A program made the translations under genes and the position numbers. Below, in pieces: positions 35,445 through 46,196 of a stretch of DNA of 54,909 nucleotides (its first letter is position 1; every line of letters starts with the position of its first letter). The notes under the pieces are model-generated. The model worked only from the letters and a program-made list of their open reading frames with translations, did not search any database and had not been told where the DNA came from. Source of the stretch: Lingula anatina (Eukaryota; Brachiopoda; Lingulata; Lingulida; Lingulidae); contig NW_019775798.1 in assembly GCF_001039355.2 (NCBI RefSeq), positions 1 to 54,909 of the forward strand. Reading direction: 5' to 3'.

Positions 35445-36300
35445 CATAACTACGTTGGATCAACGTTGCCAACAGGTTGATACATTGAATTGCCGTTGAT
35501 CTACCTAAATTCAACATAAAATCAACATTGATCCAGCCACGTCAAAACACTGTCATAATGTGACGTTGGCTGTATTCCCAGAGCTTTTAGATCGATCTAT
35601 CCCCGCGGGGAGTCTCACTAGATTACTTTCAGATTATCCGGCTTAAATGTCCGTCCCGCCTACTACAAGCTGTAAGGGGGTAATTAACTTTCGTGTCCGC
35701 CCGGCTGACAGCTATTTAGCGTGAACCCCCAGGGAGTTAGGTCGATCTAAAATAGATCGATCTAATCTCTGGAAATGGGGTCGTTGACTCAGCGTTGTAA
35801 TTTGGTCATTGACTCAATGTAACGTTGTTGTTTGGTGATGCAAGACGTGGATTGTAACTTAAAATATTAATTATCGAAAACGTGATACTTTGTTTATCAA
35901 TAGTGTAACCAACTTCATCAAAATATTAGAAAAAAGTGTTTTAAAGTAAAATTGACAGTTGTTTTGTGTCTTAAGTGAACTAGTGAAATTTGTTAACTTG
36001 TTATTCAGAAATACATTCCAATAAACTTCCTCGCAAGGTCAGCTAACACTAAGATGAATAAGTAGCTGTACTGGAGTAAATGTGATGGAGTGAACTTGAC
36101 AGTTCTCGGTACTTTGTTATAGATAGACAGGTTGAGGTGACTGTGACTTTGTTCATCATCATATGTATATATAAAACTAAACCTTGGAATTCCTAACTTA
36201 AAGGCCTATACATATATATCCAACATATATTTAGCTATCAAACATGTCCTACTGCTAAACACATCCAGGCTAAAAGGGTGTACCATGCTTAGGTGCAAAC
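35445..36300. mobile_element. Partial CAACGTTGA-type element, interrupted by a MITE
   Basis: Begins CCCAGCAGGCATAACTACGT with repeated GTTGATC/CAACGTTG motifs, like the 22.9-kb element, and its right part (36170-36300) matches 23104-23236. MITE copy A is inserted at 35569. The right edge meets the TRIM 5' flank at about 36301. Confidence 0.5.
35569..35782 (+). mobile_element. MITE family M1, copy A (214 bp)
   Basis: Ends GCTGTATTCCCAGAG and the complement of GACCCCATTTCCAGAG; next inward, TAGATCGATCTA on both sides. Flanked by a GTTG duplication (35565-35568, 35783-35786). The interior includes GGGTAATTAACTTTCGTGTC. No ORF. Confidence 0.85.
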
Positions 36301-36770
36301 ATGCGTATCACTCCTGGTGAGATTTTAACAGCCAGCACAATCAGTAAACGTCTCCTAACGCATTCACCTTCATTAGACTAGTGATATGTTCATTGGCCAC
36401 AAGATGGCGAGGAGATCAATCTCTTTCAGGGTTGTCAGGTGAAAAAGTAAACAAAACCGATAGTATCAAAACAGTCTATATGGCAAGTTTCAATCAGCTT
36501 ATAGAGAAGGACATAGGANTGCCTATCAGTAACTATCATATAGTTAATTTTAGTTTTTGATAAGGTGTACTGTAATTTTATGATAAATTTTAAATAATGT
36601 CACTTTAGGTTCTTATCATTTTAGAATATGAATAATTGGTTCTTTAAATTAGTTCTTAGTCCTTTAAAATTGTATTGTGTTCTTATATTAGTATTGTGTT
36701 ATTTAGCTCTTTTAAGTGAATGTTGTAAGGCGCATTGAGATTTTTAATGGAATGCGCCATAGAAAAATAA

Positions 36771-36811
<41 letters not shown>

Positions 36812-37168
36812 CTGAAGAATGTTAAACAACATCTCATATGATTTTCCACTGGAGAACCATTAGTTATTTATAGCTTGAGCAGCATCACGTGCACCATGAA
36901 AAACTTCATGAAAAATGCATTTTCTAGCTACTCGTGCTGACATATTTAAAAAAGGACAGGCCTTAATTCAATTTTTAAAAAGGAATACATTGTTAGTAAT
37001 TATTTGCATGGTCTTTTTTTATCAATCATCATGTATGCATGTTCTTCTGAATAACCTGAAACTACCAGGAATGACAAATAAACGAACGAATAATAAATAG
37101 TTATGAATAAATATTAAAGCCTAGTAACAAGCTGCAGTTCGGTGACATTAGATTGAGGTCAGCCACAG
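36301..37168 (+). repeat. Displaced 5' flank of TRIM gene 1
   Basis: Nearly identical to 45648-46169, which lies directly before TRIM gene 2. It is split by a retroelement at 36468-36808 and ends at CCACAG, where the 4.6-kb element begins; the matching sequence resumes as CTACTGACTTCC at 41796. This is therefore the original upstream region of TRIM gene 1. It includes CACAAGATGGCGAGG (YY1-like) in both copies. Confidence 0.85.
36468..36808 (+). mobile_element. Truncated non-LTR retroelement 3' end with ATT tail
   Basis: 341 bases ending GTAAGGCGCATTGAGA, GCGCCATAGAAAAATAAA and an ATT run of about 35 bases. This 3' tail type belongs to non-LTR retroelements or their SINEs. TATC occurs at both edges (36464-36467, 36809-36812). 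The empty site is intact at 45811-45814. Confidence 0.75.
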
Positions 37169-37199
37169 TAGACTAGTAAACTGAGCGAAAAAAATGGCC

Positions 37200-39390
37200 T
37201 AACCCAGGACTAATTGCAAAAAAATTGTAATGATGTTTTTTAGAAAGCTAAATATCCAAATTTTAACATATTAAAAATCTAGAAAAATCTAAGTAGTGGA
37301 AAATGGTTTTTAGGGCAGTTTTCCAAGATGGCCGCCAATATATTAAGTCTCCATAGGTAAAGGGGGTCTTTATTTTTTAAGGAGTATTTTTGCTGGAATA
37401 AATGGGGTTAAGACCTTGAAATATATCCAGACTTAGAGACAAAGACCTTTTTGTTTAAAAAAAAAGCTTATTTGATAAGAATTATTCACCAAAGGTCATT
37501 GGCTTAGGGTCAAAGGTCAGGCAAAGGTCATTTGTATAGATTTTTACTTGAAATATTGCATAAAAGTTTGCAATAAATGTTTTTAAAGATTGTTTATTGA
37601 AACTTTTGGTGTTTATTACAATTATTACATCACTCACAACAAATCTATGAAGTTCGGCTGCAAAATATGTATTTTTAGGAGAAATATGAGACAAATTGTG
37701 AAAAATCAGATGAATAAAAAGTATGTATAAATGTGTAGGGTAGGTATTAAAAGTTGACTTCTCTTCATTCTGGGGACAAATATTTCTATGTAAATGTTAT
37801 ATAATATATAGAAAACATTTGTTTTTTTTACATTTTCTTTTTACAACCATCTATGTTCAGGCTCAATTCCTTTTTTCCAATATGGCCGCCAGCAAGGGTA
37901 TTCACAAGGTTTTATAAGACTTAATTTTTTTAACATTTTTTTTCAGTAGGGACTTACTGCAAAAAATTGTTATTAGGTATTTTAGAAAGCTTTATATCCA
38001 AATTAAAACATAATAAAAATCTAGAAAAATCTAAGTAGTGGAAAAAGGTTTTTAAGGGAGCTTTTCCAAGATGGCCACCATTATCTTGGGTCACTGTAAG
38101 TAAATGGTGTCTTTTGATTTAGGTGGTATTTTGCTAAGATAAATGGGGGTTAATCCTTGAAATATACACAAAGTTGTAGACAAAGAATAATTGGTTGAAA
38201 AAATAAGCTTATTTAATAGGAATTATTCACCAAAGGTCACTGGCTTGGGGTCAAAGGTCAGGCAAAGGTCATTTGTACAGATTTTCAACATGAAATTTTG
38301 CCTAAAAGTTTGCAATAAATGTTTTTAAAGATTGTTTATTGAAACTTTTGGTATTAATTACAATTAGTACATCACTCACAACAAATTTATGAAGTTTGGC
38401 TGCAAAATATTTATTTTTAGGAGAAATATGAGACAAATTGTGAAAAATCAAATGGATAAAAATTATGTATAAGTGGATGGGGTAGGTAATTAATATTGAC
38501 TTCTTTTCATTCTGAGGTCAAAGATTTCTATGTAAATGTCATATTATATATAGAAAACACTTGTTTTTTTTTTACATTTTCTTCTTACACCCATCTACGT
38601 TCCGGTTCAATGCATTTTTCAATATGGCCGCCAGTAAGTGCATTCATAAGGTTTAATAAGACATAATTTTTTGAACGTTTTTTTCAGTAGGGACTTATTT
38701 CAAAAAAATATAATGAGGTATTTCAGAAAGCTTAATATCCAAATTTAAACATAATGAAAATCTAGAAAAATCTAAGTAGTGGAAAAAGGTTTTTAAGGCA
38801 GCTTTTCCAAGATGGCCGCCATTATATTGCGTCACTGTAAGTAAATGGTGTGTAATTTACATAGTATTGTGCTAGAAATAAATGGAGATAAAACCTCAAA
38901 ATACACACAAAGTTAAAGAAAAGGACTTATTCACTGAAAAAAAGCTTATTTAATAGGATTTATTCTCTAAAGGTCACTGGCTTGAGTCAAAGTTCAGGCA
39001 AAGACCATTTGTACAGATTTTCCCTAAAGTGTTGCCTAAAATTGCAAATTATGTTTTTGAAGATAGGCAATTGAATTTGTTTGGGTGTTAAATATAATCA
39101 TTATTTCATTCACAACAACTCTGTGAGGTTTGGCTTCAAATATGGCTCTTTAGGAGAAATGTGAGTCTAAGTGTGAAAAATCAGACAAATAAGGATTCCG
39201 ACAGGATAGGACTTCTTTTCATTCTGGGAACAAATATTTCTTTGCTAATATCATAAAAATATGATATACGAAAAACACTTTTTTTTTGTTTGTTTGCTTT
39301 TTTTAAATTATTTATTATACCCATTTATGTACCTGTTCAAAGTATTTTCCAATATGACTGTCAGCAAGATAATTCATAAGGCTGTCTTCA
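37200..39390 (+). repeat. Three tandem units of about 742 bases
   Basis: The landmark CTAGAAAAATCTAAGTAGTG recurs at 37279, 38021 and 38762 (period 742 and 741). Each unit goes on with TTTTCCAAGATGGCC and an AGGTCA-rich stretch. Unit 3 decays after about 39000. Confidence 0.85.
37491..37530 (+). promoter_or_regulatory. Nuclear-receptor half-site cluster with DR1, unit 1
   Basis: AAAGGTCA, then GGGTCAAAGGTCA (37507-37519, a perfect DR1), then AAAGGTCA. Repeated in unit 2 with the DR1 at 38248-38260; degenerate in unit 3. DR1 sites bind HNF4/RXR-type receptors. Binding here is inferred only. Confidence 0.4.
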
Positions 39391-39513
39391 GTAATATTCC
39401 ACTCAAGATTGTGTCTTTACCCCCCTTTTCTTAATTATATTGATGAATAAGTAATGGAGGTAAAAAGTTGTACAGTTAACAGTGGCACCAAGCACAATAT
39501 GTCTTTTTTCTAA

Positions 39514-39737
39514 GAGTGCATTCCCATAGATTTTGAGATCAATCTTTCCCCGTGGGGAGTCTCACTAGATTGTTGTCAGCTGATCGGCTTAAATGTCTGT
39601 CCTGCCTACTAAAAGCTGTTAGGGGGTAATTAACTTTTGTGCGCGCTCGGCTCTCGGAACCTGACAGCAATTTAGCGTGAACCTCCAAGGAGTTAGGTCG
39701 ATCCAGATAGATTGATCTAAATCTATGGGAACCCAGT
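39514..39737 (+). mobile_element. MITE family M1, copy B (224 bp)
   Basis: Same family as copy A (GAGTCTCACTAGATT, GGGGTAATTAACTTTTGTG). CTAA duplicated at 39510-39513 and 39738-39741. It lies inside the 4.6-kb element, so it inserted after that element formed or travelled with it. Confidence 0.8.
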
Positions 39738-39741
39738 CTAA

Positions 39742-41200
39742 GACAGACTGAAATGTTGCATCAATTGGACAAGCAATCATATAATCAGCCAGGCCAAATG
39801 TACTGCTGGCCTGTCCAAATATGTTTGGGTGTCCAACTGCATAAACTTTTTGGAAACAGATTCCTAATTGCATGGATTCTGTTGCTCGTACTCCTATTAG
39901 TAAGATATGAGAGGGGCTCCAGGGCCACACAAGGGACAGAATCCTGGAGTATTTGTTGCCACATTCACCAACATGGAAAACCCCAATATCTAGGAATCGG
40001 ATCCTATCAGAAACCATTTTTTTTTTTTTTTTGGAAACTGTCCTTACCTGCTTTCCAGCCACAGCCCAAACTACTATGGAATGGTTACATGGTCAAATGG
40101 TGACTAGAAGGAATCACCCAGCAAAGGCATCTGTGAACAAGAATCCAATATACTACCATCTCTAGTTGCAAGGCTTGTTGGCTTCCACACAGAGATGAGC
40201 TACCTTTAGTGCATATGTCAACTCATGACAGGGTCAAGACTTTGAGAACTTCTTGAAACTATATTTGCTGTCAATACAGTAAGCCACATGATTCCCAGGG
40301 AATGCTCTGGCTAGGGCAATGAGGGCCCAGCTATTACTTGATCTATCCCTCATTGCACTTCTCATCTTCAAGCTTTTGCGGTATAATGTGCCAGCCACTG
40401 TTGCTCAAAACAAGAAGCACAGCACAGTGAAACACAGTGCACAGATGTCATTGGGTGATTTCCAATTGATGAAGACAGAGCCGACATCCAGATCTCCATT
40501 CTTTGGACCATGGTAACATCAGATGTGGGAGAGAGTGAATTTTTGACAAAGATAGATCAGCAACTGGCTGTTGAGAAAACCACTTTTAAAAGTCAAAGAA
40601 CGTCAAGGTTCAGGATACAATGTATGGGCATTTCCTCTTTGCTAGAACAGGCAATATAGTCAGATGGGCTTGAAAGTGAAGGTGAGGTCCAGTACATTTA
40701 AGATGGTGTGGTACTTCTTCATCACACACCTTGGACAGTTGGAATGTGTTGCACACCAGGGAGATATAGGAGAGCTATAGTGTAGCATTATAAAGGGATC
40801 ATCTTGGATGTCCCCTCTACTAAGCTATGGTTCTGCACACCTAGTTTGATCCAATTAACAGTATGAGCACAGCTATCGTATTCACAGATGAGACGAAGCT
40901 GCAGAGTGGAAAAGAAAAAAATTCTTACCAACAAAGAAAACAAACAAGTTCATTTATTTCCTTGGTGAGAAGTTGGAAGGTGTTGGAGTTAAAATAATCC
41001 AAGTTCAGGTGATGCAGACCTCCATATTTCATTTAAATAAAAAAAGTTTATCTGAAGCGCACATCATATGATCATAATCTTCTGAGCTTTGTCCCAAAGC
41101 CATAATTGCTCGCAATGTCATTTTCTTGTTTTTGAAGTGAAACCTAGGTCATCCCTGGTGAAGACAGTTAGGTACTAATTGACTGGTCAGTCATTTTTAA
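39742..41200. other. Unexplained interior of the 4.6-kb element
   Basis: ORFs exist on both strands near 39619-40103 and 40319-40516 but give no domain I know. This stretch might be the remains of an element-encoded protein or ordinary filler. Confidence 0.35.
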
Positions 41201-41825
41201 CTTAGATTAAAATGGAATAAGACATTAAACTTAGTGTAGGGACAGGACGGCAATACTTTTTAAGTAGGAAATAATGTCGTTTACCTCAGGCGAGTTTATT
41301 TTGGTGCATGAATTGGATAAAGGAGCTCCTCTAAAATCATTTTATTTAAGTCTTTATGTCCTGGCCAATCTAGTACTACAACAGAAAGTGGTAAAAGACC
41401 ATAAATGTACTTTTGAGCTTACTTTTTATTCAATTTTTTACTTCAAATTTGGTAATTTGTAGCCGCCATTTTAGTTTTGGCGGCCATTTTGTATTTTGTT
41501 GAGGCTATCTGCATTTGATTTATTTGGAGAGAAGTGGCACAACATCCCTTTATGCATTTTGTACCATTTTTACGAGCTTTTGTTGAAACCACCTGAAGCA
41601 AATTTGCACCTACTTATGTAGATCTCTGTTCTGGCGGCCATTTTTGATTTTCCCCAAAAAATACCTTTTCCACTACTTGGATTTTTCTAGATTTTTAATA
41701 TGTTCATATGGACCACTCAAAGACTAAAAAAAAACATACTACAATTTTTTTTTGCAATTAGTCCCGGGTTAATCCATTTTTTTCTTAGACTACAGCTACT
41801 GACTTCCGCTTTGTTCGACTTCAAA

Positions 41826-43889
41826 ATGGCGACTGCTGCTACAGAATGTGATGTAAAAGATGAAGATTCAAGCCTGAGAACTGTGATAACTGAAAACTTT
41901 GTGAGTTGTCCTATATGCCTTGTGGAGTACACTGCCCCGACAGATTTGCCATGTAAACATACATTTTGTAAAGGGTGTCTGTCGACTTTAATTTCTGATT
42001 TAAAACCAGGAAGTAAGTTTCCATGCCCGGTTTGTCAGCGAGAAATAGAAGTGCCTGAGAATGGACTGGAGGGCTTTACTCATAATTTCTTCGTTGAAAG
42101 CTTGCAGGACACTGTTCTTAAACCAACCAAAAAGGCAAAGTGCAGCTTTTGTGCCTTTTCGTCTGAAACTGAAACTATTGCCACATCTAAATGCATCACC
42201 TGCCATGACTACCTGTGTGAAAAGTGCTCTAAGTTACACTGCAGTACCAGGTTCACCAAAGACCACAAGGTCCTCACTTTTCAACAGATACAAAGTGAGG
42301 AGCACCAAAAAGAGATCCAAGAACAGCAAGTTATATTCTGTTCGGAACACAATGACGAAACTCTACGTTACTACTGTATGAAATGCCAGAAACCCGTCTG
42401 TCGTGATTGTAAGATCTTAAGTCACGATGATCACAAGGTGACAACTTTGTCAACAGCTTCTAAAGGTGTTAGTTGTCAACTACAGGCAAGATTAGATGGA
42501 CTGGGGTCAGAAGACGAAACTATGCAAGAGGCAATTGAGAAAGTGGACCAAATGATACAAGGCTTTCAGGAAAACAAAGAATACATTCAGTTTGAAATTT
42601 CACAAAGAGCAGATCATCTTTGTCAAATGGTGCGCCAAAAAGAAAAAACCCTTCTTAATGACTTAGATCAAACGTTTTCTGCTCAGATGAAAAACTTGAA
42701 TATATCCCACGATCATTTCAGCAGCTTATCTTCCACCATTAAGAGTGCTGTAAATGTAGTGGGAAACACGTTGAAACGAGGTGTCCCGGTAGAGATCCTC
42801 ATGTTAGAGCACCAGTTAAGAAATAGACTAGATGAGTTACAGCACACAACAGCCACAACCGAAATACCCAAAGAATTAAAACTCACATTAAAAACCAACC
42901 AAGATGTTGACCAAGATATATTGAGTGGGGCTGGCCTTGGAGAAATTCATGAAGAATGGAGAGACAGTCGCCTCTATGAACAAGACACCTCCGAGTCCAC
43001 TCGTGAAGGTGATGAACAGGCTTCAAATTCAAACTCAACATCACCGGCGCCGCCTCCACAAGAAAAACCGAAGTTAAAGGTCAAAGCTGACTGCATACTG
43101 GAGTTTGACACTGGATCTACAAGACCAGATGGCATCTCATTAAGTCCATCTGGAGACTATGTCACCGTCCACGATGAGGCAGGCAAACTAAATGTGTTTA
43201 GTTCAGATGGCACATTTAAAGATATCATTACCAGTGTTTCAGGTACCAAGCTGCAGTATCCAGAAGGAATATGTCACTTCCCTGATGGCAGAATGATTGT
43301 GTCTGATAGTGACAATAACACAATGTTTATGTTGTCAACACAATGGGAAGTGCTACAAACGGTGTGTGTTCAGGATCCAAGGGGCGTGGCTCTGAACGAC
43401 ACCTGCACTGAGGTTGCTGTAGTACGTGAGGGGGTGGAAAGGGCGGTAAGTTTGTACAACATGGACCGGGAAAGACTATCACTGACTCCTGGTCATGAAA
43501 TAAATTCTTACAATGGGACACCAATATTCGATGAACCGTATAAGGTGGCATATATGAAAAACGGTTGTATTATTGCTTGTGATATTAAATCAAAGAAAGT
43601 TCATATCCTGACCCCAGCTGGTGAACCACTGTATCAGTACACAGGACCTGATAACAAATTAGGTCGCCCCCATGGGGTCTGTGTTGATGCATATGACAAC
43701 ATAATGGTTACAGACTTTGATAACCACTGTATACACCTTGTTTCCCGAGATGGGAAGTTCATCCAGTACATAGCAACTGAAGCTGATGGACTAGATAAAC
43801 CATGGGCATGTACCATCAACCAGGATGGAGATCTAGTCGTAACAGAAGACGACGGAAAAGTGAAAATCTATCGTTATTTGGAAAGTTAG
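41826..43889 (+). CDS. TRIM protein 1: RING, two B-boxes, coiled coil, NHL-like propeller
   Basis: 687 residues in one exon. RING C3HC4: C28xxC31, C43xH45, C48xxC51, C67xxC70. B-box 1 about 106-147 (C106xxC109, C123xxC126, C131xxC134). B-box 2 about 172-203 (C172xxH175, C184xxC187, C192xxC195, H200xxH203). Helical coiled coil about 210-345. Acidic/Pro linker to 420. Then six propeller-type repeats, for example GICHFPDGRMIVSDSDNN and GVCVDAYDNIMVTDFDNH. This is the TRIM2/3/56/71-like layout: a ubiquitin E3 whose propeller chooses targets. ATG 41826 is chosen because gene 2 shares it and the upstream frame is transposon sequence. No intron is seen in the CDS. Specific function unknown. Confidence 0.93.
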   Translation: MATAATECDVKDEDSSLRTVITENFVSCPICLVEYTAPTDLPCKHTFCKGCLSTLISDLKPGSKFPCPVCQREIEVPENGLEGFTHNFFVESLQDTVLKPTKKAKCSFCAFSSETETIATSKCITCHDYLCEKCSKLHCSTRFTKDHKVLTFQQIQSEEHQKEIQEQQVIFCSEHNDETLRYYCMKCQKPVCRDCKILSHDDHKVTTLSTASKGVSCQLQARLDGLGSEDETMQEAIEKVDQMIQGFQENKEYIQFEISQRADHLCQMVRQKEKTLLNDLDQTFSAQMKNLNISHDHFSSLSSTIKSAVNVVGNTLKRGVPVEILMLEHQLRNRLDELQHTTATTEIPKELKLTLKTNQDVDQDILSGAGLGEIHEEWRDSRLYEQDTSESTREGDEQASNSNSTSPAPPPQEKPKLKVKADCILEFDTGSTRPDGISLSPSGDYVTVHDEAGKLNVFSSDGTFKDIITSVSGTKLQYPEGICHFPDGRMIVSDSDNNTMFMLSTQWEVLQTVCVQDPRGVALNDTCTEVAVVREGVERAVSLYNMDRERLSLTPGHEINSYNGTPIFDEPYKVAYMKNGCIIACDIKSKKVHILTPAGEPLYQYTGPDNKLGRPHGVCVDAYDNIMVTDFDNHCIHLVSRDGKFIQYIATEADGLDKPWACTINQDGDLVVTEDDGKVKIYRYLES

Positions 43890-45640
43890 ATTCAACATGA
43901 CTTAACTAATAATAATAATATTATTATTAATGCTTTATTAAGATATAAAAATCCATGGCCTTTATGGACTGTTTGGAATGTGCCACAATTCATTTTTAAA
44001 TAGAACATTATTAGTTTCTTCATAGAAATTTGTATTAATAGCACTCAAATATAACTGTCAAACAGTATGGTTTAATGAATATATTCACAATTCTGAGAAC
44101 CTATGCTTGCTTTTTCTGATTTCATATTTTGTCATAGGTTTACGTTGTATGTATTTTACATATATGTTTGTCAATATGAATGAAAATGATTAAGTTTTAA
44201 AATAACAAAGATTAAGTTATTTACAGTCAACCATGATAAAAACTGCTCCGCAAAAAAGTGAATTTGAATGGTGGCTTTTAGTTTCAGATCTTTTCCTAAT
44301 AATATCTATGTTTTGAAAACAAAACCCTTGATATTGGAATTTCTGTAAAAGGTGAGCCACCCCGAATGTATTTTTCGTGTTGTTGTATTGTAAGACAAAC
44401 GCATTTTAAATTTAAAATAAATCAGGTATCGTTCAGTATTTATGATAGAAAATGTTTTTCTTTTTTTGATAGATGATAGACAAATTAAAAAGGGATTGTT
44501 TGTATTTAAAACACCTGTTGGGCATCCTTGACGCAGTTTTCAAAAAGAAATGCCACATTTTGTAAGATTTTTTTCCTATGGACTGTAAAAATGTGTAGAT
44601 GGATAATTTTGAATAGTTACATATTCACGTATCAACATAAAAGCTAGATGTGTTTAACACATATTTAAAGAACTACACGTTAACCTTTCACTGCCTTACG
44701 TGGAACCGTTCACCTCTAACGCGTTTGGATTCAAACAAAAGGATACCAAAAGATAACATAGATATCAAACGGCAGAACTGTACTAAGGACTCAGCTGCAC
44801 AAGATCTACCAGCATAAGCTTAAAGAATGAAGTCGTTATATAGCCTACGCACTATTCGCATTATCGCTTTGCATTTCAGATTATTGATTCCTATATAGAT
44901 TAACGTACGTTTACAATTGTTATTACCACTGCACGAGTCCACAATTCATGTGGGGCATTGCACAGTTCTCTTTAAAGTTTGTGTTGTATTGATTCATTAA
45001 TATTATTCAATAGTACAATAGAACATAAAAGAGAACACAAAATAAATGTTCTTCTGGGTATATAAAAGTCCGTGCAATGCATATGAATGTATGCGGTAGG
45101 GTTTAAATGGTACACAGAATATACACACACATAATTATGACCCATGCGGTAGGTTTGTATAGATTATTTTATAGAATACGCTTTTTTTCTAATCAATAGC
45201 GTTTATTTTGCTTCTCCTTTACGTAATAATTATATACTCGTATTCCTCTTATTTTAAATTGTACAATAAAAAGAGTTATTAAATTGTTCATTAAAAGAAT
45301 TATTAATTTAAAGAATTGACTTGAGAATTTAATAGTATTTTGAACACGAAGCATGGATCTATGGGCCTCGGCGTCCTTTCTATTCTGTTTGGAAATTGAA
45401 GGTGTTTTGGCTGTTATTTTGACAGCCATTCTGAGCAACAGTTCACACATCACTATATTTTTCCCCATTTGATATTCTGCCTGATTAAAAAGAAGGGGTT
45501 TTAGAGATGGAAAAATATAAAATGACGGGTTCTATTTTACCTTTGAAAATTAGGGGTTTAGACTTAACCCCACCCGCGTCCGGGATTTTTCTTCTATTGT
45601 CTCATTTCACATAGTGCTGAGGCATTTAAATTTTTTTTCA
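43890..45640. other. Spacer between the TRIM genes
   Basis: AT-rich, no gene recognised. AATAAA at about 44416 could serve gene 1. Homology to the sequence after gene 2 ends at the stop codon. Confidence 0.5.
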
Positions 45641-45647
45641 CAAACGT

Positions 45648-46196
45648 ATGCGTATCACTCCTGGTGAGATTTTAACAGCCAGCACAATCAGTAAACGTCT
45701 CCTAACGCATTCACCTTCATTAGACTAGTGATATGTTCATTGGCCACAAGATGGCGAGGAGATCAATCTCTTTCAGGGTTGTCAGGTGAAAAAGTAAACA
45801 AAACCGATAGTATCTGAAGAATGTTAAACAACATCTCATATGATTTTCCACTGGAGAACCATTAGTTATTTATAGCTTGAGCAGCATCACGTGCACCATG
45901 AAAAACTTCATGAAAAATGCATTTTCTAGCTACTCGTGCTGACATATTTAAAAAAGGACAGGCCTTAATTCAATTTTGAAAAGGGAATACATTGTTAGTA
46001 ATTTTTTGCATGGTCTTTTTTTATCAATCATCATGTATGTTCTTCTGAATAACCTGAAACTACCAGGAATGACAAATAAACGAACGAATAATAAATAGTT
46101 ATGAATAAATATTAAAGCCTAGTAACAAGCTGCAGTTCGGTGACATTAGATTGAGGTCAGCCACAGCTATTGACTTCCGCTTTGTTCGACTTCAAA
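45648..46196 (+). promoter_or_regulatory. Upstream region of TRIM gene 2 (uninterrupted copy)
   Basis: The intact form of the duplicated 5' flank. It should hold the promoter and leader; CACAAGATGGCGAGG is a YY1-like motif about 450 bases before the ATG. No TATA box is obvious. Confidence 0.5.

Larger units (their letters stand above)
37169..41792. mobile_element. 4.6-kb inverted-repeat element in the TRIM gene 1 upstream region
   Basis: About 200-base inverted termini: left contains TAACCCAGGACTAATTGC, right the complement of TAACCCGGGACTAATTGC, and both arms have TTAAAAATCTAGAAAAATC and GGCCGCCA. CAG flanks both ends (37166-37168, 41793-41795). The empty site is CCACAGCTATTG at gene 2. Inside are three tandem 742-base units and MITE copy B. 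I see no transposase; ORFs near 39619-40516 are unrecognised. Confidence 0.75.

Noticed and set aside
41700-41825. Upstream in-frame extension of TRIM gene 1 (42 residues)
   Set aside because: Most of these codons lie in the terminal repeat of the inserted element, and gene 2 does not share them. The common ATG at 41826 is used instead.
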